DNA from: an uncultured Aurantimonas sp.
GTDB lineage: Bacteria; Pseudomonadota; Alphaproteobacteria; Rhizobiales; Rhizobiaceae
DNA length: 64,000 bases
Direction: 5' to 3'
NCBI GenBank assembly: GCA_947488615.1
Contig: CANKZU010000002.1
Coordinates: forward strand, 124,001-188,000
The notes under the pieces are model-generated. The model was not told the origin of the DNA. It did not search any database and saw nothing but the letters and a program-made list of their open reading frames with translations. This document shows positions 38,634-47,766 of this stretch, piece by piece; the stretch's first letter is position 1, and each line of letters begins with the position of its first letter. Made by a program: the position numbers and the translations under genes.

Positions 38634-40754
38634 ATGGGCAGAATGCTGAACGCACTTTCCGATCGCGCCCTCGAACTCGGGCCGGTACGCGCGGCAGAGC
38701 AGCACGGCAACTGGCGGGCCGCCACCGACAGCGATTACGTCTACTGGCTGGTGCTCGACCGGCCGGGCAAGGCGGTCAACACGATCGACCGGAGCGTCAT
38801 CGAGGAGCTGTCGAGCCACGTCGACAGGATCATCGACCAGAAGCCCTCGGCCGTGGTGATCCGTTCGGCAAAGCCGTCCGGCTTTGCCGCCGGTGCCGAC
38901 ATCCAGCAATTTGCCGGCGCTTCGACCGGCGAGATCCGCGGCATGCTGAAGGAAGCGCATCTGGTCCTCGATCGTCTGGCCGAGGTCCAAGCGAAGACGA
39001 TCGCCGTGATCAACGGTCATTGCCTCGGCGCCGGGCTCGAGCTGGCGCTGGCTTGCGACCTTCGGATCGCGGTCTCCGATGCCAGCCTGGGCTTTCCGGA
39101 AGTGATGCTCGGCCTGCATCCCGGCCTCGGCGGCACCTACCGGGCGACGGCCATCGCCGACCCGCTGGAGGCGATGACGATGATGCTGACCGGCAAATCG
39201 GTCACCGCGAAGAAGGCCAAGGCGATCGGCCTCGTCGACGCGGTCGTCGAGGAGCGGCATGTCGGAGAGGCCGTGCAGGCGGCGCTCTACAACGAGCTCA
39301 AGACCGCCGCCGGCGGCTTCAAGACGCAGGCGTTCTCGCTGCGGCCGGCCCGCGCGCTGGCGGCGAGCCAGATGCGCAAGAAGACGACGGAGAAGGCCGC
39401 CAAGGAGCATTACCCGGCGCCGCACCGGCTGATCGACCTGTGGGAAGCCCATGGCGGCAATGCCAAGGCGATGCAGGAGGCGGAGATCGACAGCTTCGCC
39501 GAACTGATCGAGACCGATACCGCCCAGAACCTCGTCCGGGTGTTTTTCCTGCGTGAGACGATGCGCGGTCTGAAGCAGGGCGAGTCGGCGATCAAAAACG
39601 TGCATGTCATCGGCGCCGGCGCCATGGGTGGCGACATCGCCGCCTGGGCGGCGCGCGAAGGCTTTGACGTGACGCTCGGCGATGTCGCGACACAGCCGAT
39701 CGGCAAGGCGATCCGCGCGGCGACGAAGATGCTGACGGCGACGCTCAAGGACCCCTTGAAGGTGCGCGACGCGCTGGACCGCCTGACGCCGGACCCGACC
39801 GGGCTCGGCATTGCCCGCGCCGACCTCGTCATCGAGGCGGCGCCTGAAAAGCTGGAGCTCAAGCGAAAGATCTACGCCGACATCGAACCCAGGTTGAAAG
39901 AGGGCGCGTTGCTGGCGACCAATACCTCGGCGCTGCCGCTGGCGGACCTCGCCGAGGGCCTCGCCGATCCCTCGCGCCTCGTCGGTCTGCATTTCTTCAA
40001 CCCGGTTTCCCGGATGCAGCTTGTCGAGATCGTCCACCATGACCGGATCAGTCCCGAGACCGCGCGCCGGGCGACCGCCTTCGCCGTCGAATTGTCGCGC
40101 CTGCCGGCCCCCGTTGCCTCGGCGCCGGGCTTCCTCGTCAACCGCGCGCTGACGCCGTACATGGCCGAGGCGCTGATCATGGTGGACGAGGGCATTCCCA
40201 AGGAGCGGATCGATCGCGTCGCCGAGGATTTCGGCATGCCGAGGGGGCCGGTCGAACTCGCCGATCAAGTCGGGCTCGATATCGCGGTCGAGGTTTCCGC
40301 CTCGTTGCGCGAGCGGCTGGACAGCGATTTTCCGGAGACGCCGGACTGGCTGGAGAAGATGGTCGCGGACGGCAAGCTCGGCCGCAAGACCGGCGCCGGG
40401 CTCTACGAGTATGATTCCGACGGCAATCCGAAGAAGCAGCCGGTCGACGCATTGCCGGATTCCGCCAAGGATGACCCGGACATCCTGGACCGGCTGATCC
40501 TGCCGATGCTGAACGCGGTCGTCGCTTGCCTCCGCGAGGGCGTGGTCGAGAGCGAGGATGTTGCCGACGGTGCCATGATCTTCGGCACCGGCTTCGCGCC
40601 GTTCCGGCGTGGGCCGATCCACTACGCCAAGAAGCGCGGCGTCGATGAGATCGTCGCGAAACTGAAGGCGCTGGCAGATAAACACGGCTCTCGTTTCAAG
40701 CCCGATGCGGGATGGGATCGCCTGACGGAAAAATCAGCCGCCGCTAAAGACTGA
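38634..40754 (+). CDS. fadB: Bifunctional enoyl-CoA hydratase/3-hydroxyacyl-CoA dehydrogenase
   Basis: 706 residues from this start (723 from an ATG at 38583). The N-terminal crotonase domain has GFAAGADIQQF and the paired acidic sites in NGHCLGAGLELALACDLRI and LGFPEVMLGLHPGLGGTYR. The middle NAD-binding domain begins NVHVIGAGAMGGDIAAWAA, and LHFFNPVSRMQLVEIV carries the dehydrogenase catalytic His. It performs the second and third steps of beta-oxidation. The start is uncertain: 38634 has GAGA upstream, 38583 has no visible site. Its end overlaps the convergent FAH gene by 11 bases. Confidence 0.93.
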   Translation: MGRMLNALSDRALELGPVRAAEQHGNWRAATDSDYVYWLVLDRPGKAVNTIDRSVIEELSSHVDRIIDQKPSAVVIRSAKPSGFAAGADIQQFAGASTGEIRGMLKEAHLVLDRLAEVQAKTIAVINGHCLGAGLELALACDLRIAVSDASLGFPEVMLGLHPGLGGTYRATAIADPLEAMTMMLTGKSVTAKKAKAIGLVDAVVEERHVGEAVQAALYNELKTAAGGFKTQAFSLRPARALAASQMRKKTTEKAAKEHYPAPHRLIDLWEAHGGNAKAMQEAEIDSFAELIETDTAQNLVRVFFLRETMRGLKQGESAIKNVHVIGAGAMGGDIAAWAAREGFDVTLGDVATQPIGKAIRAATKMLTATLKDPLKVRDALDRLTPDPTGLGIARADLVIEAAPEKLELKRKIYADIEPRLKEGALLATNTSALPLADLAEGLADPSRLVGLHFFNPVSRMQLVEIVHHDRISPETARRATAFAVELSRLPAPVASAPGFLVNRALTPYMAEALIMVDEGIPKERIDRVAEDFGMPRGPVELADQVGLDIAVEVSASLRERLDSDFPETPDWLEKMVADGKLGRKTGAGLYEYDSDGNPKKQPVDALPDSAKDDPDILDRLILPMLNAVVACLREGVVESEDVADGAMIFGTGFAPFRRGPIHYAKKRGVDEIVAKLKALADKHGSRFKPDAGWDRLTEKSAAAKD

Positions 40755-41586
40755 CGCACTGGCAATCCTGCGATCCAAGGCCGGTGCCGCCGAGCGTCAC
40801 CCGGTCTCCGGGCTTCAGGAAACGGGGCGGATCGAAGGAAAGGCCGACGCCGCCGGGGGTGCCGGTCAGGATCACGTCGCCGGGCTCGAGCCGCATGAAA
40901 CGCGAGATGTAGGAGATGAGATACGGCACCTTGAAGATCATGTCCGCCGTATTGCCTGACTGCTGGCGCTCGCCATTGACGTCGAGCCAAAGGTCGATCT
41001 CATCGTAATCCGGCAATTGGTCGGGCGGGACCAGCCACGGGCCAAGCGGAGCGAAGGTGTCGTGCGACTTTCCCTTCGACCATTGGCCGCCGCGCTGAAG
41101 CTGGAAACTGCGCTCGGTGACGTCGTTGCCAAGCGTAAAGCCCGCGACGTGACGCATCGCATCCTCGACGTTGACATATTTTGCCATGCGGCCGATCACC
41201 ACGGCGAGTTCCACGCCCCAGTCGACCCGTGTGGAAAGCTTGGGCAACTCGATCGGATCGGTGGGTCCGCAGGCGGCGGTTGCCGCCTTCAGGAAGATCG
41301 TCGGCTCCGGATTGACCTTGAAGCCAGCAAGACTGGCGCTGGCATGATAGTTGGGGCCGATCCCGACGATCTTGCCGATCTTCTGGACAGGCCGACACAA
41401 ACGCACCCCCTCAGGAACCAGCGGCAGCGATGCGGGGTCGAGGCGCCCGCAGGCGGCGAGTTCATCAGGGTCCAGAGATGGTCCGGCGAGCGATGGGACG
41501 TGGTCGGAGAGGTCTCGGATACGGTTGTCGCCGTCCATCAAGCCCGGCCGCTCGGAACCGCGGTGGCCAAAGCGTACAAACCGCAT
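40744..41586 (-). CDS. Fumarylacetoacetate hydrolase (FAH) family protein
   Basis: 280 residues. The FAH domain (about 65-280) contains the metal-binding glutamates and Asp in VDWGVELAVVIGR, FTLGNDVTERSFQ and the SHDTFAPLGPWL and ILTGTPGGVG segments. Family members cleave or decarboxylate 2-oxo acids in aromatic or carbohydrate breakdown, or act as oxaloacetate decarboxylases; which applies is unclear. The ATG at 41586 follows GGGAGAAA. It sits between two beta-oxidation units on the other strand, sharing its promoter region with the copy 2 motif, so it may be co-regulated. Confidence 0.9.
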   Translation of the reverse strand: MRFVRFGHRGSERPGLMDGDNRIRDLSDHVPSLAGPSLDPDELAACGRLDPASLPLVPEGVRLCRPVQKIGKIVGIGPNYHASASLAGFKVNPEPTIFLKAATAACGPTDPIELPKLSTRVDWGVELAVVIGRMAKYVNVEDAMRHVAGFTLGNDVTERSFQLQRGGQWSKGKSHDTFAPLGPWLVPPDQLPDYDEIDLWLDVNGERQQSGNTADMIFKVPYLISYISRFMRLEPGDVILTGTPGGVGLSFDPPRFLKPGDRVTLGGTGLGSQDCQCVSL

Positions 41587-41651
41587 CAATTTTCTCCCGA
41601 ATGCTGTTACATGGGAATGGTCGAGGCTGGCGTTCGGTTCCTTGCGTAGGA

Positions 41652-41671
41652 TTGACTTTTACGTAAGATGC
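41652..41671 (+). promoter_or_regulatory. Shared fatty-acid-operon motif, copy 2
   Basis: TTGACTTTTACGTAAGATGC, 18 of 20 bases identical to the motif at 34847-34866 in the same orientation, centred on TTACGTAA (41659-41666), 66 bases before the acyl-CoA dehydrogenase start and in the divergent gap with the FAH gene. Preservation in two places upstream of the same enzyme type suggests a common regulator. Confidence 0.55.
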
Positions 41672-41737
41672 AATTCGGTGGATTTGCTCATTATCCGGTA
41701 ACCGCCTGCTCCAAAGGCCGTTTCCAAGGGAGATTTC

Positions 41738-43534
41738 ATGTACAAGGCGCCCGTCAGTGATATCGCTTTTGCCCTGAAGAAGGTCGCCGGTCTGGAGCCG
41801 GCGATGGAAAACGGCCTGCTCGGCGAACTGACCCCCGACCTGCTGGACGCGGTCCTGGAGGAAGCAGGCCGTTTCGCCAGCGAAAAGGTCGCGCCACTCG
41901 CCGAGGTGGGTGACCGCGAGGGTACATCCGTGACCGCCGGAGTGGTGACGACGCCGACGGGCTGGAAAGAGCTCTACGCCGACTGGATCGCCAGCGGCTG
42001 GAACGCGCTGACCGGGCCCGAGGACTATGGCGGTCAGGGCCTGCCGACATCGTTGTCGGCCGCTGTTTTCGAGATGTGGAATTCGGCGTCGATCGGCTTT
42101 GCCCTCGGCCCGACGCTGACCGTCGGCGCGGTCGAGGCGCTGGAGACGCACGGTTCGGATGAGTTGAAGGCGGCGTATCTGGCCAAGCTCGTCACCGGCG
42201 AGTGGAACGGCACGATGAACCTCACCGAGCCGCAAGCCGGCTCCGACCTGTCGGCGCTCAAGACCAAGGCGGAGCGGGCCGGCGATGGCAGCTACCGGAT
42301 CTTCGGCCAAAAAATCTACATCACCTATGGCGAGCACGATTTCACCGACAACATCGTGCATCTCGTGCTGGCGCGACTGCCCGACGCACCGGCGGGCGTG
42401 AAGGGCATCTCGCTGTTCCTGGTGCCGAAATTCCTCGTCGAGGCCGACGGGTCGCTCGGCCGCCGCAACGACGTGTTCTGCCATTCCGTCGAGCACAAGC
42501 TGGGCATCCACGGCTCGCCGACCTGCACGATGATCTACGGCGACGGCAGTGTCGACGGCGAGGAGGCCGGCGCGGTCGGCTACCTGATCGGCGAGGAAAA
42601 TCGCGGCCTCGCCTGCATGTTCACGATGATGAACAACGCCCGGCTTCTGGTCGGCGTGCAAGGCGTCGGCGTCGCCGAGGCGGCCTTCCAGATGGCGCTC
42701 GACTACGCGCGCGAGCGCCGCCAGGGTCGCTCGACGCGGCTGGCCAAGGGCGCCGAGCCGTCGGGGCAGATGAGCCCGATCGTCGAGCATCCCGATGTTG
42801 CCCGGTCGCTGCTGACGATGAAGGCGCTGACCGGTTCCGCGCGCGCCATCGCCTATGCCTGCGGCCACGCGAGCGACATGGCCAAGGCGAACCGCGACGA
42901 GGCGAGCGAAGCGCGGGCCTGGAAGGAGCGCGCCAATCTCTTGACGCCGATCGCCAAGGCCTTTGCCACCGATATCGGCGTCGAGGTCGCCTCGCTCGGC
43001 ATCCAGGTGCATGGCGGCATGGGCTTCATCGAGGAGACCGGTGCGGCACGGCTACTGCGCGACGCGCGGATCGCGCCGATCTACGAGGGCACCAACGGCA
43101 TCCAAGCGATCGATCTCGTCACCCGCAAGATCGGCCAGTCGGACGGGGCCGCGGTGAGCGCTTATCTGGACGAACTCGCCGAGACGGTCGATGCCGTGCG
43201 TGGCCGGAACGCGGACGATTTCGGCGCCACCGGCGAGGCTTTGGCGGCCGCGCTCGACGATCTGAAGGAGACGACGGCGTTTCTTGCAAAGGCGCTCGCC
43301 GACAAGGACATGGATACCGCGCTTGCCGGCGCGACATCCTATCTCCGGCTTTTCGGCATGACCGCTGGCGCCGTCTATCTCGCCAAGGGCGCGCTGGCCG
43401 ATACCGGCAGCACCGGGCGCACGCATCTCGCCCGCTTCATGGCCGAGAATCTTCTCACCGAAACGAGTGCGTTGAAGCGCCAGGTCGTTGCGGGGGCCGC
43501 CAGTCTCGCCGCCGCCCACGCGATTCTCCAGTAG
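41738..43534 (+). CDS. Acyl-CoA dehydrogenase (long, C-terminal extended type)
   Basis: 598 residues, the AidB-like/long-chain class common in proteobacteria. The core shows [42 protein letters not shown] and [20 protein letters not shown], with [14 protein letters not shown] near residue 450 supplying the catalytic base region; the last 130 residues are an extra helical domain. It oxidises acyl-CoA to enoyl-CoA. Chain-length preference is unknown. The ATG at 41738 follows AAGGGAGA. It forms a two-gene unit with the enoyl-CoA hydratase. Confidence 0.95.
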   Translation: MYKAPVSDIAFALKKVAGLEPAMENGLLGELTPDLLDAVLEEAGRFASEKVAPLAEVGDREGTSVTAGVVTTPTGWKELYADWIASGWNALTGPEDYGGQGLPTSLSAAVFEMWNSASIGFALGPTLTVGAVEALETHGSDELKAAYLAKLVTGEWNGTMNLTEPQAGSDLSALKTKAERAGDGSYRIFGQKIYITYGEHDFTDNIVHLVLARLPDAPAGVKGISLFLVPKFLVEADGSLGRRNDVFCHSVEHKLGIHGSPTCTMIYGDGSVDGEEAGAVGYLIGEENRGLACMFTMMNNARLLVGVQGVGVAEAAFQMALDYARERRQGRSTRLAKGAEPSGQMSPIVEHPDVARSLLTMKALTGSARAIAYACGHASDMAKANRDEASEARAWKERANLLTPIAKAFATDIGVEVASLGIQVHGGMGFIEETGAARLLRDARIAPIYEGTNGIQAIDLVTRKIGQSDGAAVSAYLDELAETVDAVRGRNADDFGATGEALAAALDDLKETTAFLAKALADKDMDTALAGATSYLRLFGMTAGAVYLAKGALADTGSTGRTHLARFMAENLLTETSALKRQVVAGAASLAAAHAILQ

Positions 43535-43542
43535 GACCCATC

Positions 43543-44283
43543 ATGAGCGAATTCATTCAGACCGGCACACAGTCCGGCGTCCTCACCATCCGCATGAACC
43601 GGCCGGAGAAGAAGAACGCCATCACCCGCGACATGTACCGGGCGATGGCTGACGCCCTGGACGCGGCCGGGAACGACGATGCCGTCCGGGCGGTGCTGCT
43701 GTGCGGCGGCTCCGGAGCGTTCACCGCCGGCAATGACATCAAGGATTTCATCGCCATCGCCGAGGGCGGCACGCGCCACACCGACGTGCATGATTTCCTG
43801 CGCGCCATCGCGACCTGTTCCAAACCGCTGGTCGCCGCCGTCGACGGGCTCGCCATCGGCATCGGCACCACGATCCTGATGCATTGCGATCTGGCCTATT
43901 GTTCGCCCGGCTCGATCTTCAGGACGCCGTTTCTCGACCTCGGCATCACCCCCGAGGCGGGCTCGACCTTGATCGCGCCGAAGCTGATGGGCGACCAGCG
44001 CGCCTTCGCCTTGCTGGTTCTCGGCGACACCTTCGACGCGGTCGCGGCGCGCGAGGCGGCGCTCGTCTACGAAATCGTCGAAGGCGATGTGGAGGCCAAG
44101 GCACGGGATGCCGCCCTGCGGCTCGCGGCCAAGCCGCCAAAGGCGCTCCAGATCGCCCGCGAGCTGCTGCGCGGCCAGCGCGAGGGTCTTCTCGAGCGCA
44201 TCGATCTGGAGGTCGCGCATTTTTCCGAACGGATGACCTCGGAGGAGGCCAGGGCGGCGTTTCGGGCGTTCATGGCGCGGTAG
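43543..44283 (+). CDS. Enoyl-CoA hydratase/isomerase family protein
   Basis: 246 residues, a single crotonase domain. It has MNRPEKKNAITRDMY near the start, the oxyanion loop GAFTAGNDIKDF and DGLAIGIGTTILMHCDLAY, then RTPFLDLGITPEAGST. Asp in LDLGITPE replaces the usual second glutamate position, as seen in several isomerases and hydrolases of the family, so an isomerase role is possible. The ATG at 43543 lies eight bases after the stop of the acyl-CoA dehydrogenase gene, behind AGGA, indicating a common transcript. Confidence 0.92.
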   Translation: MSEFIQTGTQSGVLTIRMNRPEKKNAITRDMYRAMADALDAAGNDDAVRAVLLCGGSGAFTAGNDIKDFIAIAEGGTRHTDVHDFLRAIATCSKPLVAAVDGLAIGIGTTILMHCDLAYCSPGSIFRTPFLDLGITPEAGSTLIAPKLMGDQRAFALLVLGDTFDAVAAREAALVYEIVEGDVEAKARDAALRLAAKPPKALQIARELLRGQREGLLERIDLEVAHFSERMTSEEARAAFRAFMAR

Positions 44284-44305
44284 AGGGTTTCCGTCCGCCG
44301 GCGGC

Positions 44306-44941
44306 TCAGCCCCGCGCGTCGGGGGCGGTCGGCTCGTCGGCCTCGCCGCCCGCGTCCGCCTCCGCGTCGTTGAACAGGAAGCGATAGGTGCCAACGACAC
44401 CGACCAGGCAGACGCCGCCGGCAATCAGGATGATCGGCCAGGTTCCGTACTCGGCGAAGACATGCCGGAACGCGGCGCCGAAGACATAGGCGCCGAGGCC
44501 GTAGGCGCCGGCCCAGAGCGCCGCGCTGATGCAGTTGTAAAAAAGGAAGACCGGCCAGTTCATCCGCATGGTGCCGGCGACGAAACCGTTGAGCTGCCGC
44601 AGGATGATCACGAAACGCGCGACGAGCACGACGGCGAAGCCGTAGGTCTGAAAGCGCTCCTCGACCATGGCGAAACGCTTCTCGCCGAGGCCGAAATGCG
44701 CGCCCCACCGCACCACGATCTTGCGGCCGTAGCGGCGCCCGACGAGATAGCCGAGATTGTCGCCGACGATCGCACCGGAAAAGGCCGCGACCAGCACCGC
44801 AGCGATGTTGAAGGAGCCTTCCCCCGACAGCATGCCGGCGGCGACGATCAGGCTTTCGCCGGGCAGCGGCAGGCCGGTCGATTCAAGCAGGACGACGACG
44901 AAGATGAACGCGTAGCCATACTGGATGAGATATTCGGTCAA
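44306..44941 (-). CDS. DedA family membrane protein
   Basis: 211 residues with about five hydrophobic segments. It has the DedA family signature regions: ESTGLPLPGESLIVAAGML near the start and the F-x-R-F-x-P-like VARFVIILRQLNGFVAGTMRM. DedA proteins are proposed lipid scramblases or transporters (undecaprenyl phosphate recycling in some). The C-terminal 25 residues are acidic and cytoplasmic. The start is a TTG at 44941; no better in-frame start precedes the first helix. Confidence 0.92.
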   Translation of the reverse strand: MTEYLIQYGYAFIFVVVLLESTGLPLPGESLIVAAGMLSGEGSFNIAAVLVAAFSGAIVGDNLGYLVGRRYGRKIVVRWGAHFGLGEKRFAMVEERFQTYGFAVVLVARFVIILRQLNGFVAGTMRMNWPVFLFYNCISAALWAGAYGLGAYVFGAAFRHVFAEYGTWPIILIAGGVCLVGVVGTYRFLFNDAEADAGGEADEPTAPDARG

Positions 44942-45029
44942 GGGCGTCGGCGTCTCATGGCTTGCGATGCCACGCTGGCTCGCATGAATGGGCTACGGCG
45001 GCAAGCCTCGCGCCGGCGCCGCACCCGGT

Positions 45030-46256
45030 TCAGCGCTCCAGAAGCGCGACGACCTCCACATGCCGCGACCACAAGAACTGGTCGATCGGCGTCACCGATG
45101 TCACGCGGTAGCCGCCGTCGGTGAGGATTCTCAGGTCGCGGGCGAGCGTGACCGGATTGCACGAGACCGCGGCGATCCGCCCGACCGTCGAGGCCGCGAG
45201 CTCACGCGCGAGGCCCTCGGCCCCGGCGCGCGGCGGGTCGAAGACCACGCCGTCATAGGGCTTGAGCTCCTTCGCCGGGATCGGGCGGCGGAAGAGATCG
45301 CGCCGTTCGGTCGTCAGCGGCTTCAGGCCGGGGCGCGAGCGCCAGGCGGCGAGGAGCGCGGCCAGCGGCGCCGCTTCGGCTTCGACCGCGTGGACGGTGG
45401 CGTGTGGCGCCAGACGCAGGGCAAAGGTTCCGCAGCCGGCGAAGAGGTCGGCAACGCGCTTGGCCCCGGCAAGATGCGACAGCACCAGCGACGCCATCGT
45501 CGCCTCGGCCGCCGCGACGGCCTGAACGAAGGCGCCCGCGGGCAATTCGACCGTGATGCCGCCGAAGTCCATGGTCGGCGGCTGCGTCACCACCAGCGTC
45601 TCGCCACTGACCGACAGCCGCGCGAAGCCTTCGCCAAGCGCCAGCGATACCGCCTGCCGGTGCATTGGCTCCGACAGTTTCGCCGCGTCGGCAAGCGCCA
45701 CGTCGAGGCCGGTCAGCGTCGCGGTAACCGTCAGCTTCAAGGGCCGCTTGCGGTCGACGAGGATCGCAGCGAGCTTTTGCAGTGCTGGCAAGGCGCGTTC
45801 GATGGCCGGCAGGGCGATCGGGCAGACGCTGATCGGGACGATGCGGTTGGAATGCGCGGCATTGAAACCGAGCATGACTTGGTTGCCGGCGCGAACGGCG
45901 GAAAAGGCCACGCGCCGCCGCGATGCCGGCGGACAGGCAACGAGGTCGCCGACATCGGCCGCGACATCGGCGCGGCCCAGCGCCTCGACCACCAGACTGC
46001 GCTTGAAGGCGCGATAGAAGGCGTCGTCGGCATGCTGCAGGTCGCAGCCGCCGCAGGTGCCGAAATGCGGGCAGGGCGGTGCCTGGCGATGCGGCGAGGC
46101 ATCGACGATCTGCGCCGCTTCCGCGCGCGGTCCCCCCGTGGCGATCTCGACCGTCTCGCCGGGAAGCGTGAACGGCACGAAGATCGAGCCGGCGCCGGTC
46201 TCGGCGATGCCGTCGCCCTGCGCGCCGAGGCGGTCGATGGTGACGCGCTCGCTCAT
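45030..46256 (-). CDS. TrmA/RlmD-family 23S rRNA or tRNA uracil-C5 methyltransferase
   Basis: 408 residues. A TRAM-like N-terminal domain, an iron-sulphur cluster motif (CPHFGTCGGCDLQHA, near 62-76, plus a later Cys), and a SAM-dependent domain with DLFAGCGTFALRL, FDPPRAGA and the catalytic cysteine in VSCNPVTLARDL. Enzymes of this family methylate uracil C5 in tRNA (TrmA) or 23S rRNA (RlmC/RlmD); the target here cannot be told apart. It starts with ATG overlapping the tlyA stop by ATGA, so the two methyltransferase genes are co-expressed. Confidence 0.92.
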   Translation of the reverse strand: MSERVTIDRLGAQGDGIAETGAGSIFVPFTLPGETVEIATGGPRAEAAQIVDASPHRQAPPCPHFGTCGGCDLQHADDAFYRAFKRSLVVEALGRADVAADVGDLVACPPASRRRVAFSAVRAGNQVMLGFNAAHSNRIVPISVCPIALPAIERALPALQKLAAILVDRKRPLKLTVTATLTGLDVALADAAKLSEPMHRQAVSLALGEGFARLSVSGETLVVTQPPTMDFGGITVELPAGAFVQAVAAAEATMASLVLSHLAGAKRVADLFAGCGTFALRLAPHATVHAVEAEAAPLAALLAAWRSRPGLKPLTTERRDLFRRPIPAKELKPYDGVVFDPPRAGAEGLARELAASTVGRIAAVSCNPVTLARDLRILTDGGYRVTSVTPIDQFLWSRHVEVVALLER

Positions 46257-47017
46257 GGCTTTTCCGCCGCGAGCAGGAATTCGTGATTGCCGTCGCCGCC
46301 GGCGATCGGCGAGGGGATGAGGCCGGTCACGCGCCAGCCGGGCTGCGCGGCCAGCCAGTCGCGCAGCGCTTCGGCCACCGCCGGCGCGCTGTCGGGATCG
46401 CGCAGCAGGCCGTTCTTGGCGATCGCCTCGCGGCCGGCCTCGAATTGCGGCTTGACCAGGATCACCGCCGATGTCCCCGGCTCGGCCAGTTCCAGCGCCG
46501 GCGGCAGAGCGAGCCGCAACGAGATGAAGCTGACGTCGGCGACGAGCAGATCGAAGCGGTGGCCGTTGAGGTCGAGGCGGGTCAGGTCGCGGGCGTTGAG
46601 CCCCTCGATCACGGTGACGCGGCTGTCGGCGCCGACGCGCGGATGCATCTGCCCGTGGCCGACGTCGATGGCCACCACATGCGCCGCGTCGCGCCTGAGC
46701 AGCGCCTCGGTGAAACCGCCGGTCGAGGCGCCGAGATCGAGCGCGGTGCGGCCTTCGACCGGAAACGCGAAATGGTCGAGCGCTGCTTCCAGCTTCAGCC
46801 CGGCGCGCGAGACGTAATCGGCGGCCGGGTCGTCGAGGGTGATCTCGCTTTCGGGCGGCACGTTGAGGCTCGGCTTGGTGACGATTTGCCCGTCGACCTT
46901 GACGTGGCCGCGCAGGATCGCGTCGCGGGCGCGCGCCCGGCTGGCGGCGAGGCCGCGGTCGGAAACGAGGGTGTCGAGCCGCACGCGCGACAGATGCTGT
47001 TCTTCGGTGGAGGCCAT
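46253..47017 (-). CDS. tlyA: TlyA family rRNA methyltransferase
   Basis: 254 residues. An N-terminal S4 RNA-binding domain (about 11-70, RLDTLVSDRGLAASRARARDAIL) is followed by an FtsJ-like SAM domain: DLGASTGGFTEALL near 93-106, DVGHGQMH and LVADVSFISL. Family members 2'-O-methylate 16S and 23S rRNA (TlyA of mycobacteria; loss gives capreomycin resistance); older annotations call it hemolysin A. The start is an ATG at 47017. In related genomes it lies directly next to dxs; here the BrnTA module lies in the gap. Confidence 0.95.
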   Translation of the reverse strand: MASTEEQHLSRVRLDTLVSDRGLAASRARARDAILRGHVKVDGQIVTKPSLNVPPESEITLDDPAADYVSRAGLKLEAALDHFAFPVEGRTALDLGASTGGFTEALLRRDAAHVVAIDVGHGQMHPRVGADSRVTVIEGLNARDLTRLDLNGHRFDLLVADVSFISLRLALPPALELAEPGTSAVILVKPQFEAGREAIAKNGLLRDPDSAPAVAEALRDWLAAQPGWRVTGLIPSPIAGGDGNHEFLLAAEKP

Positions 47018-47130
47018 CGGCAGGTCATGCGGCCCGCGCGGTCAAATGGCAAGCGGCGAATGGACAGCGAGTCGAGGGGCAGCCTGGCGAGAATGATAGC
47101 TTCGGCAAGAGGCGCAAGTAAAATCTTGAA

Positions 47131-47142
47131 TTGTACGTACAA
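47131..47142. promoter_or_regulatory. Palindromic operator candidate of brnTA
   Basis: TTGTACGTACAA, a perfect 12-bp palindrome followed by ATATGTACTAACAATAAT, in an AT-rich stretch 22 bases before the brnT start. BrnA antitoxins repress their own operon through such sites. Overlap with a -35/-10 pair is plausible but not certain. Confidence 0.45.
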
Positions 47143-47164
47143 TATGTACTAACAATAATGTGGC

Positions 47165-47476
47165 ATGTTCGAATGGGACGAGACGAAAAATCAGGCCAAT
47201 ATCGAAAAGCATGGCGTGAGCTTCGCGACCGCCAGCCGGATTTTCGAGGGCGTTGTATTTTCGATCATCGATGACCGCCGCGACTACGGCGAAACACGAG
47301 AGATCAGCATCGGACGAATTGGCGGCGCGATTTTCCTGACGGTGGTTCATACCGATCGCGACGGCAACATCCGTATCATTTCGGCGCGTCCTGCGAAGCG
47401 CGGAGAAAGGCACCGCTATGAAGAAGCGATACGAGAAGGAAATGACCGCGGCCGATCTGGCGGCGGTGAAGGATGA
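47165..47476 (+). CDS. brnT: BrnT ribonuclease toxin
   Basis: 103 residues, the RelE-fold toxin of the type II BrnTA module first described in Brucella. It opens FEWDETKNQANIEKHGVSF, the hallmark of BrnT, continues through a REISIGRIGGAIFLTVVHT strand and ends with the IISARPAKRGERHRYEEA helix. It would cleave mRNA during translation. The 3' part overlaps brnA by 59 bases, the usual toxin-first arrangement. Base composition just upstream is lower in GC than the neighbours, consistent with acquisition. Confidence 0.92.
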   Translation: MFEWDETKNQANIEKHGVSFATASRIFEGVVFSIIDDRRDYGETREISIGRIGGAIFLTVVHTDRDGNIRIISARPAKRGERHRYEEAIREGNDRGRSGGGEG

Positions 47477-47681
47477 AGACATCGACACCAGCGATATTCC
47501 CGAACTCGACGACGCGTTCTGGAGCAAGGCTCGGCTGGTCGAGCCGGACTTGACGCAGCCGGTCACCTTGCGGGTCAAGAAGTCCGTCCTCGATGTCTAT
47601 AAAGCGCAGGGCAAGGGCTATCAGACACGCATGAACGCCGTCTTGGAGACCTATGCCCGCACGCTGACGAACAACCGCTAA
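47418..47681 (+). CDS. brnA: BrnA antitoxin
   Basis: 87 residues. The N-terminal half is acidic and flexible (KDEDIDTSDIPELDD, the toxin-wrapping region), and the C-terminal half is a ribbon-helix-helix-like dimer (PVTLRVKKSVLDVYKAQGKGYQTRMNAVLETYA) that binds DNA. It would neutralise BrnT and autoregulate through the palindrome at 47131. It starts inside the toxin gene, so translation is coupled. The convergent dxs gene ends 85 bases downstream. Confidence 0.9.
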   Translation: MKKRYEKEMTAADLAAVKDEDIDTSDIPELDDAFWSKARLVEPDLTQPVTLRVKKSVLDVYKAQGKGYQTRMNAVLETYARTLTNNR

Positions 47682-47766
47682 GGCGGACCGGGGCTCGCGG
47701 GGAAGAGATGCCCCCGCGCCTGTCCTGTCGGGGTGCGCGACCGCTTTTCAGCGGCCGCTTCCCCCC

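Noticed and set aside
36921..40685. A 1254-codon open frame on the minus strand across fadE, the thiolase gene and fadB
   Set aside because: Long antisense frames without stops arise easily in GC-rich genes with strong third-position bias. The three plus-strand genes have clear family motifs and coupled starts, and the antisense product is Arg/Asp/Gln-rich with no recognisable domain.
42202..43542. An upstream in-frame extension of the enoyl-CoA hydratase gene
   Set aside because: It overlaps the acyl-CoA dehydrogenase in another frame; the ATG at 43543 with AGGA fits the family start.
44960..45020. The gap around the ATGGCTTGCGATGCC repeat-like stretch as a possible small RNA
   Set aside because: No stem, promoter or terminator could be supported.
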